The notes below the pieces were generated by a model. The model was given only the letters and a program-made list of their open reading frames with translations. It made no database searches and was not told where the DNA came from. From contig NZ_CP142208.1 of assembly GCF_036865545.1 (NCBI RefSeq), positions 4,030,001-4,094,000 of the forward strand: DNA of 64,000 nt, read 5' to 3'. Made by a program: the position numbers and the translations under genes. Origin of the DNA: Erwinia sp. E_sp_B01_1 (GTDB lineage: Bacteria; Pseudomonadota; Gammaproteobacteria; Enterobacterales; Enterobacteriaceae). Below are positions 36,880 through 45,375 of the stretch, piece after piece (positions within the stretch are counted from its first letter, which is position 1; the number at the start of each line of letters is the position of its first letter).

Positions 36880-37946
36880 ATGGCTTATTATCTGAATGCA
36901 CAGCAACGCAAAGCTATAAAACAGCGGGAAACCCACTGGCTGTGGCGCAGTGAACTCCCAACCTGGGCCCTGATAGTGGCTGTTTACAGCGGCTGGTTTT
37001 GCGTGGTGGCAAACTGGCAGGCCCTCGGCCCCTGGGCTGGCACACCTCTGCTGATCCTGCTGACTACCTGGTACATGTCTCTTCAGCATGAATTGATTCA
37101 CGGCCACCCCACCCGCTGGGAAAGGGTAAATCAGCTGTTTGGACAGCTGCCATTAGCGGTCTGGTATCCTTACCGCCTCTACCGTGACTCGCATCTTCAG
37201 CACCACCGTAACGAGTTTTTGACTCTGCCGGATCAGGATCCCGAAACCTTGTATTACAGTGCGGCACAATGGCAGCGTTATCCCAGGTTGTTTCCGCTGC
37301 TTGCTGCGGTAAGGAATACGTTGCCTGGCCGTGTCCTGCTTGGCCCACTGCTGGATATTGCCGGGACCCTGAAAGACGCTACACGAAAAATGCTGGCCGG
37401 CGATAAGCAGGAGCAGCAGATGTGGTTGCTTCATGCCCTGCTGCTGGCGGGGCTTTTTTCTGGCTGCACCAACAGGGTATTTCTTTTGGGTGGTATCTGC
37501 TGGCCGTGAGTTATCCCAGCCTTGGCCTGACAAAAATCCGCTCTTTTTATGAGCACAGGGCTGAAGTGAATCCTGAGGCCCGTTCCGTTCTGAATGAAGC
37601 AGGTCCGTTCTGGCGGCTGCTGTTTTTAAATCTGAACTATCATTTGGTTCATCACGACCTGCCGGGGTTGCCCTGGTATGGCCTGCGTGAGGTTTATCTG
37701 GCAGATCGTGAAGCTTATCAGCAACGCAGCGAAGGCTATGTTGTTGAAGGGTACAGCGCCTGGCTGGCCTTTTTCCTGACCCCCATCGGGGTAAAAATCC
37801 ACCCTTTTGCCAATCAAGCGAGTCCTGCTGATGATAGCGTCACTGCCGATGTACCCCTTTTCTCCTCCTCAGGTGGAGGGCTTCTGGCAGAAGTTGAGGA
37901 TGGCTCTGCCCTCACTGCCTCTGCCAGCAAACCTGAGCTGGCCTGA
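36880..37946 (+). pseudogene. Membrane fatty acid desaturase, broken by a one-base frameshift
   Basis: Di-iron membrane desaturase/hydroxylase fold. The first frame (36880-37509) carries two hydrophobic segments and histidine boxes HELIHGH (about 70) and HLQHH (about 107). The second (to 37946) carries LNYHLVHH, the third box. The two frames join in a T6 run (37454-37459): one extra T gives GLFFWLHQQGISFGWYL and about 355 residues. All eight expected histidines are present across both parts. The 3' end overlaps the next gene by 116 bp, so the true stop may lie earlier if there is a second error. As written it is inactive. Substrate (acyl chain or other) unknown. Confidence 0.75.
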
Positions 37947-38562
37947 TCCCCTATTACCGCACTGGCAACGCAGCGATTTATTGCTCAGCCAGACCTGCGG
38001 CTATCCGCTGGCCACTAAACTGACCGGGGTGCAGGTAGTGGGTGCATTTCATTACGCTGCTCCGGGTTGCGAGGGGCCAGACTACCGCAGCTGGATTGTG
38101 GTGCGGGAAGAAGAGAAAGGCCAGTCGCTGGCCGATTTTCAGGGCCGCAGGCTGGCTTTTAACAGCGAAGATTCCCAGTCTGGCTGGCAGGCCATTATGA
38201 AGATGACGGGCGGCCCGAACTTCTTTTCAGCCACTGCCCCCTCCGGCGGCCACCGCCGTTCAGTTGCACTGGTGCGCGAGGGTGCAGCAGACATAGCGGC
38301 CATCGACTGTGTCAGCTGGGCCTTGCTGCTGCGGGACTTTCCTGCCGAACTGGCCGGTCTGAAAATTATTGATCGCACCGCCAGCGTTCCTGGTTTGCCG
38401 TTAATTACCTCAGCAGAGACACCTGTAGAAAGAGTTGCTGCGCTGCGTGATGGCCTGACACAGGTGGTGAACGATCCTGCTAACCGGCCGATGCTCAATG
38501 CGCTGTTGATCAAAGACTTCAGCCCCCTTCCCCGCTCTGCCTGGCAAATTATTCTCGGTTGA
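37831..38562 (+). CDS. PhnD/SsuA-like substrate-binding protein without signal peptide
   Basis: 243 residues from the ATG at 37831 (a TTG at 37807 is in frame). Periplasmic-binding-protein type II fold of the phosphate/phosphonate group: LLLSQTCGYPL, DYRSWIVVREEEKG, then LAFNSEDSQSGWQAIMKM and GAADIAAIDCVSWALL match PhnD-like features. There is no signal peptide and no ABC permease or ATPase nearby, so a cytoplasmic sensor or enzyme-partner role is possible. Overlaps the desaturase frame by 116 bp. Confidence 0.75.
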   Translation: MIASLPMYPFSPPQVEGFWQKLRMALPSLPLPANLSWPDPLLPHWQRSDLLLSQTCGYPLATKLTGVQVVGAFHYAAPGCEGPDYRSWIVVREEEKGQSLADFQGRRLAFNSEDSQSGWQAIMKMTGGPNFFSATAPSGGHRRSVALVREGAADIAAIDCVSWALLLRDFPAELAGLKIIDRTASVPGLPLITSAETPVERVAALRDGLTQVVNDPANRPMLNALLIKDFSPLPRSAWQIILG

Positions 38563-38570
38563 TAACTTAG

Positions 38571-38615
38571 GTCCCAAAATGGGATGTAGTAGTTGAAAAA
38601 GTCCCTTATTGGGAC
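38571..38615. promoter_or_regulatory. Double operator upstream of higBA
   Basis: Two related palindromes, GTCCCAAAATGGGAT (38571-38585) and GTCCCTTATTGGGAC (38601-38615), 30 bp apart centre to centre, i.e. about three helical turns. The second ends 13 bp before the toxin start. Fits cooperative autorepression by the antitoxin. Confidence 0.75.
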
Positions 38616-38627
38616 TATTGTCGCCGT

Positions 38628-38930
38628 ATGAAAATAATCACGCTGGCAACACTGCGCAGCTTCTGGGCGAACTACCCGGATGCAGAGCAACCGATCAAGG
38701 CGTGGGTGGATGAAGTCAGAAAGGCGGCATGGAAGACACCCGCAAAGATAAAAGAACATTACCGAAGCGCCAGCATTTTGAAAAACCGGCGCGTGGTATT
38801 CAATATTAAAGGAAACAATTACCGGCTGATAGCGGCTATCGCGTACCAACGTGGATGGGTGTTTGTAAAATTTATCGGCACGCATAAGCAATATGACGTT
38901 ATTAACGCCGAAACGGTTGAACCGGAGTAA
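38628..38930 (+). CDS. higB: HigB-type toxin (RelE superfamily mRNA interferase)
   Basis: 100 residues. Toxin of a type II system that cleaves mRNA on the ribosome. The family signature is clear: WANYPDAEQPIKAWVDEVRKAAWKTP region, ASILKNRRVVFNIKGNNYRLIAAI with the Arg/Asn core, and FVKFIGTHKQYDVI at the end. Toxin precedes antitoxin, as in higBA. Directly abuts the antitoxin start at 38931. Confidence 0.9.
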   Translation: MKIITLATLRSFWANYPDAEQPIKAWVDEVRKAAWKTPAKIKEHYRSASILKNRRVVFNIKGNNYRLIAAIAYQRGWVFVKFIGTHKQYDVINAETVEPE

Positions 38931-39292
38931 ATGATGAACATCAAACCCATTCATACAGAACAAGATTATCAGGCTGCTTTAAAAGCTGTTTCCCCTTTGT
39001 TCGACAATGAGCCTGCGATGGGCACGCCTGAGGGTGATTTTTTTGAAATCACCTGTCTGCTGATTGAAGCTTACGAAAAAAATATTATCCCGTCGTCCCT
39101 CCAGATGCGATTGAGGCCATCAAGTTTCATATGGAACAACGGGGGCTCACGGTGAAAGATCTGGAACCGGCGATCGGTAAATCAAATCGGGTGTATGAAG
39201 TACTGACTAAAAAACGCAGCCTGAGCCTTAATATGATTCGGAACCTGCATAAGCAATTTGGCATTCCGTTGGAGAGTTTGATCCGCGCCTGA
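38931..39292 (+). pseudogene. higA: HigA antitoxin, broken by a one-base frameshift
   Basis: Helix-turn-helix antitoxin. The first frame stops at 39155 after a normal start (MNIKPIHTEQDYQAALKAV) and changes frame after AYEKN at an A7 run (39076-39082). One extra A restores YEKKYYPVVPPDAIEAIKF and continues through RGLTVKDLEPAIGKSNRV and LTKKRSLSLNMIRNL to a TGA at 39290-39292, about 120 residues, the full family length. As written the protein lacks its DNA-binding domain, which would leave the toxin unrestrained; a living cell with an active toxin would hardly tolerate that, an argument for assembly error. Confidence 0.85.
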
Positions 39293-39429
39293 ACAAGGGA
39301 TTGTCCCTGGTCCCGACACGTCTGCCCTGGGCGATGTGGATCACGTTTCCAGGATTTTGTGCCGCCACACAATCCAATGGTGCTGGTTTTCGCGTATGTT
39401 GCCTTTTTTCCTGACGGGCAGCGGCGGGC

Positions 39430-41115
39430 ATGTACGAAGTCGATCTGATTTTACTGCTTTTACAACAGATGTGCGTGTTTCTGGTCATCGCCTGGCTTAT
39501 GAGCAAAACCCGCCTTTTTATCCCTTTAATGCAGGTTACCGTGCGCCTGCCGCACAAGCTTCTCTGCTATATCACCTTCTCAATTTTCTGCATCATGGGC
39601 ACTTATTTCGGGTTGCATATCGAAGACTCAATAGCCAATACGCGCGCTATCGGGGCGGTGATCGGCGGCTTACTGGGCGGCCCGGTGGTGGGCGGTCTGG
39701 TGGGCCTGACCGGAGGGTTGCATCGTTACTCTCTTGGCGGGATGACGGCGCTGAGCTGTATGATCTCTACCATTGCCGAGGGGCTGTTGGGCGGCCTGAT
39801 GCACAGCGTGCTGATCAGAATGGGCCGTGCCGATAAAGTCTTCAGCCCCCTGACGGCGGGCGTAATTACTTTTATTGCCGAACTGGTGCAGATGGCGATC
39901 ATTTTACTGATCGCCCGTCCGTTTCAGGACGCACTGCACCTGGTGCAAAGCATTGCTGCGCCGATGATGGTCACCAACACGCTGGGGGCCGCGATGTTTA
40001 TGCGTATCCTGCTGGATAAGCGGGCGATGTTTGAGAAATATACCTCGGCTTTTTCGGCGGTAGCCCTCAGGGTTGCGGCCTCTACTGAGGGGATCCTGCG
40101 GCAGGGGTTTAACGAAGAGAACAGCCTGAAAGTGGCTCAGGTCATCTATTCCGGGCTGGAGATTGGCGCGGTTGCTATCACCGATCGCGAAAAACTGCTG
40201 GCCTTCACCGGTACTGGCGATGACCATCATCTGCCGGGCACGGCCATTTCCTCCGCTTATACCTTTCGCGCGATCGATACCGGAGAAGTGGTGTATGCCG
40301 ACGGCAATGAAGTCCCCTACTGCTGCTCGATCGATCCTCAATGCAAGCTGGGTTCCACCCTGGTGATCCCGCTGAGGGGTGAGAATCAACGGGTGATCGG
40401 CACCATCAAACTCTATGAAGCCAAAAACCGGCTGTTCAGTTCGATCAACCGCACGCTGGGTGAAGGTATTGCCCAGTTGCTGTCGGCACAGATTCTTGCC
40501 GGTAAGTACGAACAGCAAAAGGCGCTGCTGGCTCAGTCGGAAATTAAACTGCTGCACGCTCAGGTTAACCCGCATTTTCTGTTTAATGCGCTGAATACGC
40601 TGGTTGCGGTGATCCGTCGCGACAGGGATCAGGCCGGACTGCTGGTGCAGGATTTGTCGACGTTTTTCCGTAAAAATCTCAAGCGCCCCTCGGAGATAGT
40701 GACGCTGGCCGACGAAATTGAACATGTGAATGCCTACCTGCAAATTGAAAAGGCGCGCTTTCAGTCACAGCTTAACGTGCGGATAGAGATTCCGGACGCA
40801 TTATCACATTGCCAGCTACCCGCTTTCAGCCTGCAACCGCTGGTTGAAAACGCGATAAAGCACGGCACTTCACAGCAGCTTGGCAGAGGTGACGTTTTTA
40901 TCCAGGCGCGGCAGGAACAGGGGCATCTGCTTCTGGCCATAGAGGATAACGCCGGGCTTTATCAGCCTCAGAATACGCAGGGATTAGGGATGAACCTGGT
41001 GGATAAGCGGTTACGGGCCCATTTTGGCGATGATTACGGCATCACCGTGCATTGCGAACCGGAGCAGTCAACCCGCATCATCCTGCGGCTGCCGCTGGAG
41101 GAAGGAATATGTTGA
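39430..41115 (+). CDS. btsS: Pyruvate-sensing histidine kinase BtsS
   Basis: 561 residues, exactly the E. coli BtsS (YehU) length. LytS-type kinase: six or more N-terminal membrane segments with RAIGAVIGGLLGGPVVGGLVGLTGG (about 74-98, in parts), a GAF domain (about 220-340, VPYCCSIDPQCKLGSTLVIPL) and the His_kinase domain with phosphoacceptor His in LLHAQVNPHFLFNALNTLV, then PLVENAIKHG and LGMNLVDKRL ATP-binding boxes. Known to sense extracellular pyruvate with high affinity. Overlaps a 25-codon btsR-like remnant before btsR. Confidence 0.96.
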   Translation: MYEVDLILLLLQQMCVFLVIAWLMSKTRLFIPLMQVTVRLPHKLLCYITFSIFCIMGTYFGLHIEDSIANTRAIGAVIGGLLGGPVVGGLVGLTGGLHRYSLGGMTALSCMISTIAEGLLGGLMHSVLIRMGRADKVFSPLTAGVITFIAELVQMAIILLIARPFQDALHLVQSIAAPMMVTNTLGAAMFMRILLDKRAMFEKYTSAFSAVALRVAASTEGILRQGFNEENSLKVAQVIYSGLEIGAVAITDREKLLAFTGTGDDHHLPGTAISSAYTFRAIDTGEVVYADGNEVPYCCSIDPQCKLGSTLVIPLRGENQRVIGTIKLYEAKNRLFSSINRTLGEGIAQLLSAQILAGKYEQQKALLAQSEIKLLHAQVNPHFLFNALNTLVAVIRRDRDQAGLLVQDLSTFFRKNLKRPSEIVTLADEIEHVNAYLQIEKARFQSQLNVRIEIPDALSHCQLPAFSLQPLVENAIKHGTSQQLGRGDVFIQARQEQGHLLLAIEDNAGLYQPQNTQGLGMNLVDKRLRAHFGDDYGITVHCEPEQSTRIILRLPLEEGIC

Positions 41116-41186
41116 GAATAATGATTGTCGGTGAGAATCGGCTGGCACGGCATAACCTGTACAGCCTGAGGCTGGAGACGCCATGT
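41109..41186 (+). repeat. Diverged duplicate of the btsR 5' end (25-codon ORF)
   Basis: ATG at 41109 overlaps the btsS stop and reads [20 protein letters not shown] before a TGA at 41184-41186 that overlaps the btsR start. The first 22 bases are identical to 41183-41204, and the match continues with scattered differences for about 30 more. It lacks the phosphorylation-pocket aspartates (DDE replaced by GEN). It is a 74-bp tandem duplication of the start of btsR, possibly translated and coupling btsS to btsR. Confidence 0.8.
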
Positions 41187-41902
41187 TGAGAATAATGATT
41201 GTCGATGATGAACCCCTGGCGAGGGAAAACCTGCGCATTCTGTTACAGGATGAACAGGATATCGACATTGTCGGAGAGTGCGCCAACGCCGTTGAGGCGA
41301 TTGCCGCGGTTCACCGCTTGCAGCCCGACGTGCTGTTTGTGGATATCCAGATGCCACGCATCAACGGGCTGGAAATGGTGAGCATGCTGGATGATGCCCG
41401 CCGCCCCCGGATCGTTTTTCTGACCGCTTTTGATGAGTACGCAGTGAAAGCCTTCGAGGAACACGCTTTTGACTATTTACTTAAGCCCGTGGCCGCTGAG
41501 CGCCTGGCGAAAACCCTGACCCGTTTGCGTCAGGAGCAGAAACCTCAGGATCTGTCGCTACTGCCGGAAAGCCAGCAGCCTTTGCAGTTTATTCCCTGTA
41601 GCGGTCACAGCCGTATTTATCTGTTACCGATGGAGGATGTCGCCTTTGTCAGCAGCCGCCTGAGCGGAATATACGTCACCAGCGCCGCCGGTAATGAGGG
41701 GATCACCGAGTTGACGCTACGCACGCTGGAGGGACGGACTGCTTTACTGCGCTGCCATCGCCAGTATCTGGTGAATATGGCGCATCTGAAGGAGATCCGC
41801 CTGGAGGATAATGGCCAGGCGGAGTTGTTACTGCGCAGCGGGCTTACCGTACCGGTCAGTCGTCGTTACCTGAAACCACTGAAGAAAAGCCTGGGGCTGT
41901 AA
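41183..41902 (+). CDS. btsR: LytTR response regulator BtsR
   Basis: 239 residues (E. coli BtsR/YehT 239). Receiver domain (1-120) with acidic pocket DDE (8-10), phosphoacceptor Asp in [11 protein letters not shown] (about 54) and Lys in [12 protein letters not shown]-terminal LytTR DNA-binding domain (about 135-239, [38 protein letters not shown]). Activates btsT in response to BtsS. Flanked on both sides by duplicates of its own ends. Confidence 0.96.
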   Translation: MLRIMIVDDEPLARENLRILLQDEQDIDIVGECANAVEAIAAVHRLQPDVLFVDIQMPRINGLEMVSMLDDARRPRIVFLTAFDEYAVKAFEEHAFDYLLKPVAAERLAKTLTRLRQEQKPQDLSLLPESQQPLQFIPCSGHSRIYLLPMEDVAFVSSRLSGIYVTSAAGNEGITELTLRTLEGRTALLRCHRQYLVNMAHLKEIRLEDNGQAELLLRSGLTVPVSRRYLKPLKKSLGL

Positions 41903-41978
41903 AATATTGCACAACAGCCTTATCAAGCCGGTCAGTCGTCGTTACCTGAGACCGCTGAAGAAAAGCCTGGGGCTGTAA
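41852..41978. repeat. Direct repeat of the btsR 3' end
   Basis: 51-bp segment at 41852-41902 (the last 16 btsR codons and stop) recurs at 41928-41978 with two A-to-G differences, separated by 25 bp. The second copy encodes the same C-terminal residues ([15 protein letters not shown]) without an upstream gene, and its antisense strand forms the end of yjiA. Confidence 0.93.
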
Positions 41979-42951
41979 GCGCCGCATCCGGGTTCTGGCG
42001 TAAGCCTGCGAAAGCCTGGCGAATCGCCTGCTCAGGTAGCTGAATGCCAATAAAGACCAGCTGACTTTGCGGCGTCTCATCAACCTGCCACTCACGATCC
42101 CAGTCTGCACTGTAGAGGCGCTGCACGCCCTGGAATAACAGACGGCGTGAGTCGCCAGCAATCCACAGCATGCCTTTATAGCGCAACAGGTTATCCGCAA
42201 AGCTCACCAGCAGCTTTTCCATCACGGCAGAAACCTCTTCAAGCACCACCGGATAGTCCAGCGCCACCACCACTGAAGTGACTTCGTTCTGCTGCGAAGA
42301 AATAAAGTGGAAGCGCTGCCCGGTCTGGACCACGTTTTCCTCCAGCATAAACCCCCGGGTGTTAAACAGCAGCGCCAGATCAATTCTGCCATTTACCACC
42401 GGACAAACAGGCGCCCGAGCGTTGATACGTTGCAGCCGCGCAGTCAACTCACTGCTCTCTCCTGCCAGATCCGTTTTGGTCAGCAACAAACGATCGGCGT
42501 AACCCACCTGAGACTGTGCCACGGTGAATTTATCCAGCTGCTGTTCCGCATGGACGGCATCCACCAGGGTGATAACGCCATCCAGCAGATAGCGCTCGCA
42601 CAGCGTTTCATGGGTAAAAAACGCCTGAACGATCGGCCCCGGATCGGCCATTCCGGTACACTCAATGATTAACCGGTCAAACTCTGCTTCCCCACGATCC
42701 AGGCTGGCAAGCAGGTCCAGCAGCGTCTCTTCAAGTTCAGTCGAGCGGGTGCAGCAAATGCAGCCGTTACTCAGCGTTCTGAGCTGGGTGGCCTGGGCGA
42801 CGATCAACTGATCATCGACAGGGACTTCACCAAACTCATTCTCTATCACTGCAATTTTGTAGCCGTGCTGCTCATGAAGAATATGGCGCAACAGCGTGGT
42901 CTTGCCTGCCCCTAAAAATCCGGTTAATACCGTTACCGCAATCTGGGTCAT
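41932..42951 (-). CDS. yjiA: COG0523 metal-binding GTPase YjiA
   Basis: 339 residues from MTQIAVTVLTGF at 42951, preceded by AGGAG. Walker A TGFLGAGKTTLLRH (about 9-22), the metal-binding GCICC (about 64-68) that marks COG0523 proteins, and the switch ECTGMADPGP. E. coli YjiA ends at AFAGLRK after 318 residues; here about 20 extra residues (NPDAALTAPGFSSAVSGNDD) follow, formed by the antisense of the duplicated btsR tail. So the duplication replaced the original stop. Upstream gene yjiX is 19 bp away. Confidence 0.92.
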   Translation of the reverse strand: MTQIAVTVLTGFLGAGKTTLLRHILHEQHGYKIAVIENEFGEVPVDDQLIVAQATQLRTLSNGCICCTRSTELEETLLDLLASLDRGEAEFDRLIIECTGMADPGPIVQAFFTHETLCERYLLDGVITLVDAVHAEQQLDKFTVAQSQVGYADRLLLTKTDLAGESSELTARLQRINARAPVCPVVNGRIDLALLFNTRGFMLEENVVQTGQRFHFISSQQNEVTSVVVALDYPVVLEEVSAVMEKLLVSFADNLLRYKGMLWIAGDSRRLLFQGVQRLYSADWDREWQVDETPQSQLVFIGIQLPEQAIRQAFAGLRQNPDAALTAPGFSSAVSGNDD

Positions 42952-42970
42952 GCCCACTCTCCTGTATTTC

Positions 42971-43174
42971 TCAGCAACAGCGCATGCCGCCCTTTCCATC
43001 ACCACCGTAACGGGCCTGCTGGCGTTCGCGGAAAAACTCGTTATAGGTCATGACCGGTTTGTCCGGATGGTTGGTTTGCATATGCTGAACATAGGTATCG
43101 TAATCGGGAATGCCGATCAGCATTTTGGCGGCCTGGCCCAGGTATTTTTTTGCTTCGCCTAAATTACCAAACAT
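42971..43174 (-). CDS. yjiX: YbdD/YjiX family small protein
   Basis: 67 residues from [13 protein letters not shown] at 43174, the E. coli YjiX length. Conserved [15 protein letters not shown] and [17 protein letters not shown], ending in a Cys pair. This family always accompanies CstA/BtsT-type transporters and is required for their activity in some cases; here it sits directly downstream of btsT and upstream of yjiA. Confidence 0.93.
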   Translation of the reverse strand: MFGNLGEAKKYLGQAAKMLIGIPDYDTYVQHMQTNHPDKPVMTYNEFFRERQQARYGGDGKGGMRCC

Positions 43175-43193
43175 AACGTCTCCCGACTGGACG

Positions 43194-43211
43194 GCCCCGC
43201 CTGAGCGGGGC
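43194..43211 (-). promoter_or_regulatory. Hairpin between btsT and yjiX
   Basis: 7-bp stem GCCCCGC/GCGGGGC with a CTGA loop in the 48-bp btsT-yjiX gap. No T-run; likely intercistronic mRNA structure. Confidence 0.5.
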
Positions 43212-43222
43212 TTCAAGGACTG

Positions 43223-45375
43223 TCAGTGGCCGGAAGATATTTTCACACCCTCTTCCGGTATCGCGACATACGGCGTCTCTTTATCCGTACGCTCCGGAGA
43301 GCGGCGCGCCCTGATTGCGGCGCGGATGCCGTAAAAGATAATGCTGTAGACTACCACCAGGAACAGAATACTCAGCCCTGCATTGGTGTAATTATTGACC
43401 ACAATGTGATTCATGTTGGCAATTTGCTGGGCTGTGAGTTCGCCTTCACCGGCAAGAACACGAGCTTTGTACTCTTTTGCCATATAGAAGAAACCTTCCA
43501 TCTCTGGCCTGCTGCTGAAGAGTTTCATTGCCAGCGCCCAGGTGGTACAGATCAGCAGCCAGCTGGCGGGAACCACCGTCACCCAGATATATCGGGTACG
43601 CTGCATTTTGACCAGGATGACGGTCACCAGCACCAGAGCCACTGCCGCCAGCATCTGGTTCGAAATACCGAACAGTGGCCACAGGCTTTTCACGCCGCCA
43701 AGCGGATCCACCACGCCCTGATAGAGCAGGTAGCCCCAGAGTCCCACACAACCAGCTGTGCCGATGATCCCCGCTACCAGCGAATCCGTTTTTTTCAGGA
43801 AGGGAACAAAATTCCCCAACAGATCCTGCAGCATAAAGCGTCCGGAACGGGTGCCCGCGTCCAGTGCGGTCAGGATAAACAGCGCTTCAAACAGGATGCC
43901 AAAGTGGTACCAGAAGCCCATATCCGCTACCGGTACAATCTTATGGAACACCATCGCAATCCCCACTGCCAGAGTCGGTGCGCCACCCGCCCTGTTAAGG
44001 ACTGAAGGTTCGCCAATATCTTTCGCCGTTTGCAAAATCTGCTCAGGGGAGATCACAAAGCCCCAGGCGCTGACCGTGGCCGCCGCATGCGCCGTGACTT
44101 CATGCAGTTGTGCCATGATCGCTGCCGCATTGGCCGAGCCCAATTCGTGCAGGTTGGGCATAGTGATGCCCAGCCCGGCCGGTGGCGTGTTCATGGCAAA
44201 GTAGAGGCCAGGCTCAATAATGGAAGCCGCCACCAGAGCCATTACCGCCACAAAGGATTCCATAAGCATGGCACCATATCCGATAAACCGCGCTTCAGTT
44301 TCGAAGGCCAGCAGCTTGGGTGTGGTGCCCGAAGCAATCAGGGCATGGAAGCCGGAAACGGCCCCGCAGGCAATGGTAATAAACAGGAATGGGAACAATG
44401 CTCCCTTCCACAGTGGCCCGGTGCCATCGATGTACTGGGTCATTGCCGGCATTTTCAGGTCCGGATTCAGGATGATGATCCCCAGCGCCAGCCCGATGAT
44501 CACGCCGATTTTCAGGAAGGTTGCCAGATAGTCGCGCGGGGCCAGAATCAGCCAGACCGGCAGCAGCGCAGAGACAAACGCATAGCCAATCAGCGTAAAG
44601 GTGATGGTGGTGTCTTTAAAGGTCAGCGCCGGTCCCCAGTAGGGATCATGAGCAATCACGCCACCGAACCAGATAGAGGCAACCAGCAGAATAATGCCGA
44701 TGACGGAGATTTCACCCACCCGGCCAGGGCGCAGAAAGCGCATATAAATACCCATAAACAGGGCAATCGGCACCGTTGAGCAGACGGTAAACACGCCCCA
44801 GGGGCTTTCGGCCAGCGCTTTCACCACGATCAGCGCCAGCACCGCCAGGATAATGATCATAATGATAAAACAGCCGAACAGCGCGATGGTTCCCGGTACT
44901 GCCCCCATCTCCTCCTTCACCATTTCCCCCAGAGAGGCACCGTTTCGACGGGAAGAGATAAACAGCACCATAAAGTCCTGCACCGCGCCGGCCAGCACCA
45001 CACCGGCCAGCAGCCAGAGAACGCCCGGCAAATAGCCCATCTGTGCCGCCAGCACCGGCCCCACCAGCGGACCAGCCCCGGCGATTGCCGCGAAGTGGTG
45101 ACCAAACAGGACAAATTTATTGGTGGGGACGTAATTCAGCCCGTCATTATTGATAACGGCTGGCGTCGCGCGGGTTGGGTCAAGCTTCATGACCTTTTGC
45201 GCGATATAGAGGCTGTAATAGCGGTAAGCCACCAGATAAACCGACACAGAGGCGACGACAATCCACAGCGCACTGACGTGTTCACCCCGGCGTAAGGCCA
45301 CCGTTGCCAGACAGAAAGCCCCGATAAGGCCGATAATCGCCCAGGGCAGATGCCTGGTTATTTTTTTCCGATCAT
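43223..45375 (-). pseudogene. btsT: Pyruvate/H+ symporter BtsT, 5' end frameshifted
   Basis: CstA-family inner-membrane transporter for pyruvate. The long frame (43223-45301, 692 residues) begins at ALRRGEHVSALW and covers nearly all membrane segments, so it lacks the first about 25 residues. Upstream on the minus strand an ATG at 45373-45375 begins MIGKK and meets a stop at once, because an A7 tract (plus-strand T run 45361-45367) is one base short; with eight As it reads MIGKKITRHLPWAIIGLIGA and gives 717 residues (E. coli 716). The lost part is the first membrane segment. Family motif stretch GHHFAAIAGAGPLVGP is intact. Promoter carries a BtsR-type double site. Confidence 0.88.

Noticed and set aside
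41856..42200. Minus-strand ORF of 114 codons ending in the btsR tail
   Set aside because: It is the out-of-frame shadow of yjiA continuing through the antisense of the btsR 3' repeat.
6582..45375. Programmed -1 ribosomal frameshifting as the general explanation for the broken genes (T_TTT_TTA, A_AAA_AAG, A_AAA_AAT, A_AAA_AAA heptamers in register)
   Set aside because: Losing one base from an eight-base run always creates such a register, no consistent downstream structure is present, and the families do not use frameshifting. Kept only as a testable alternative.
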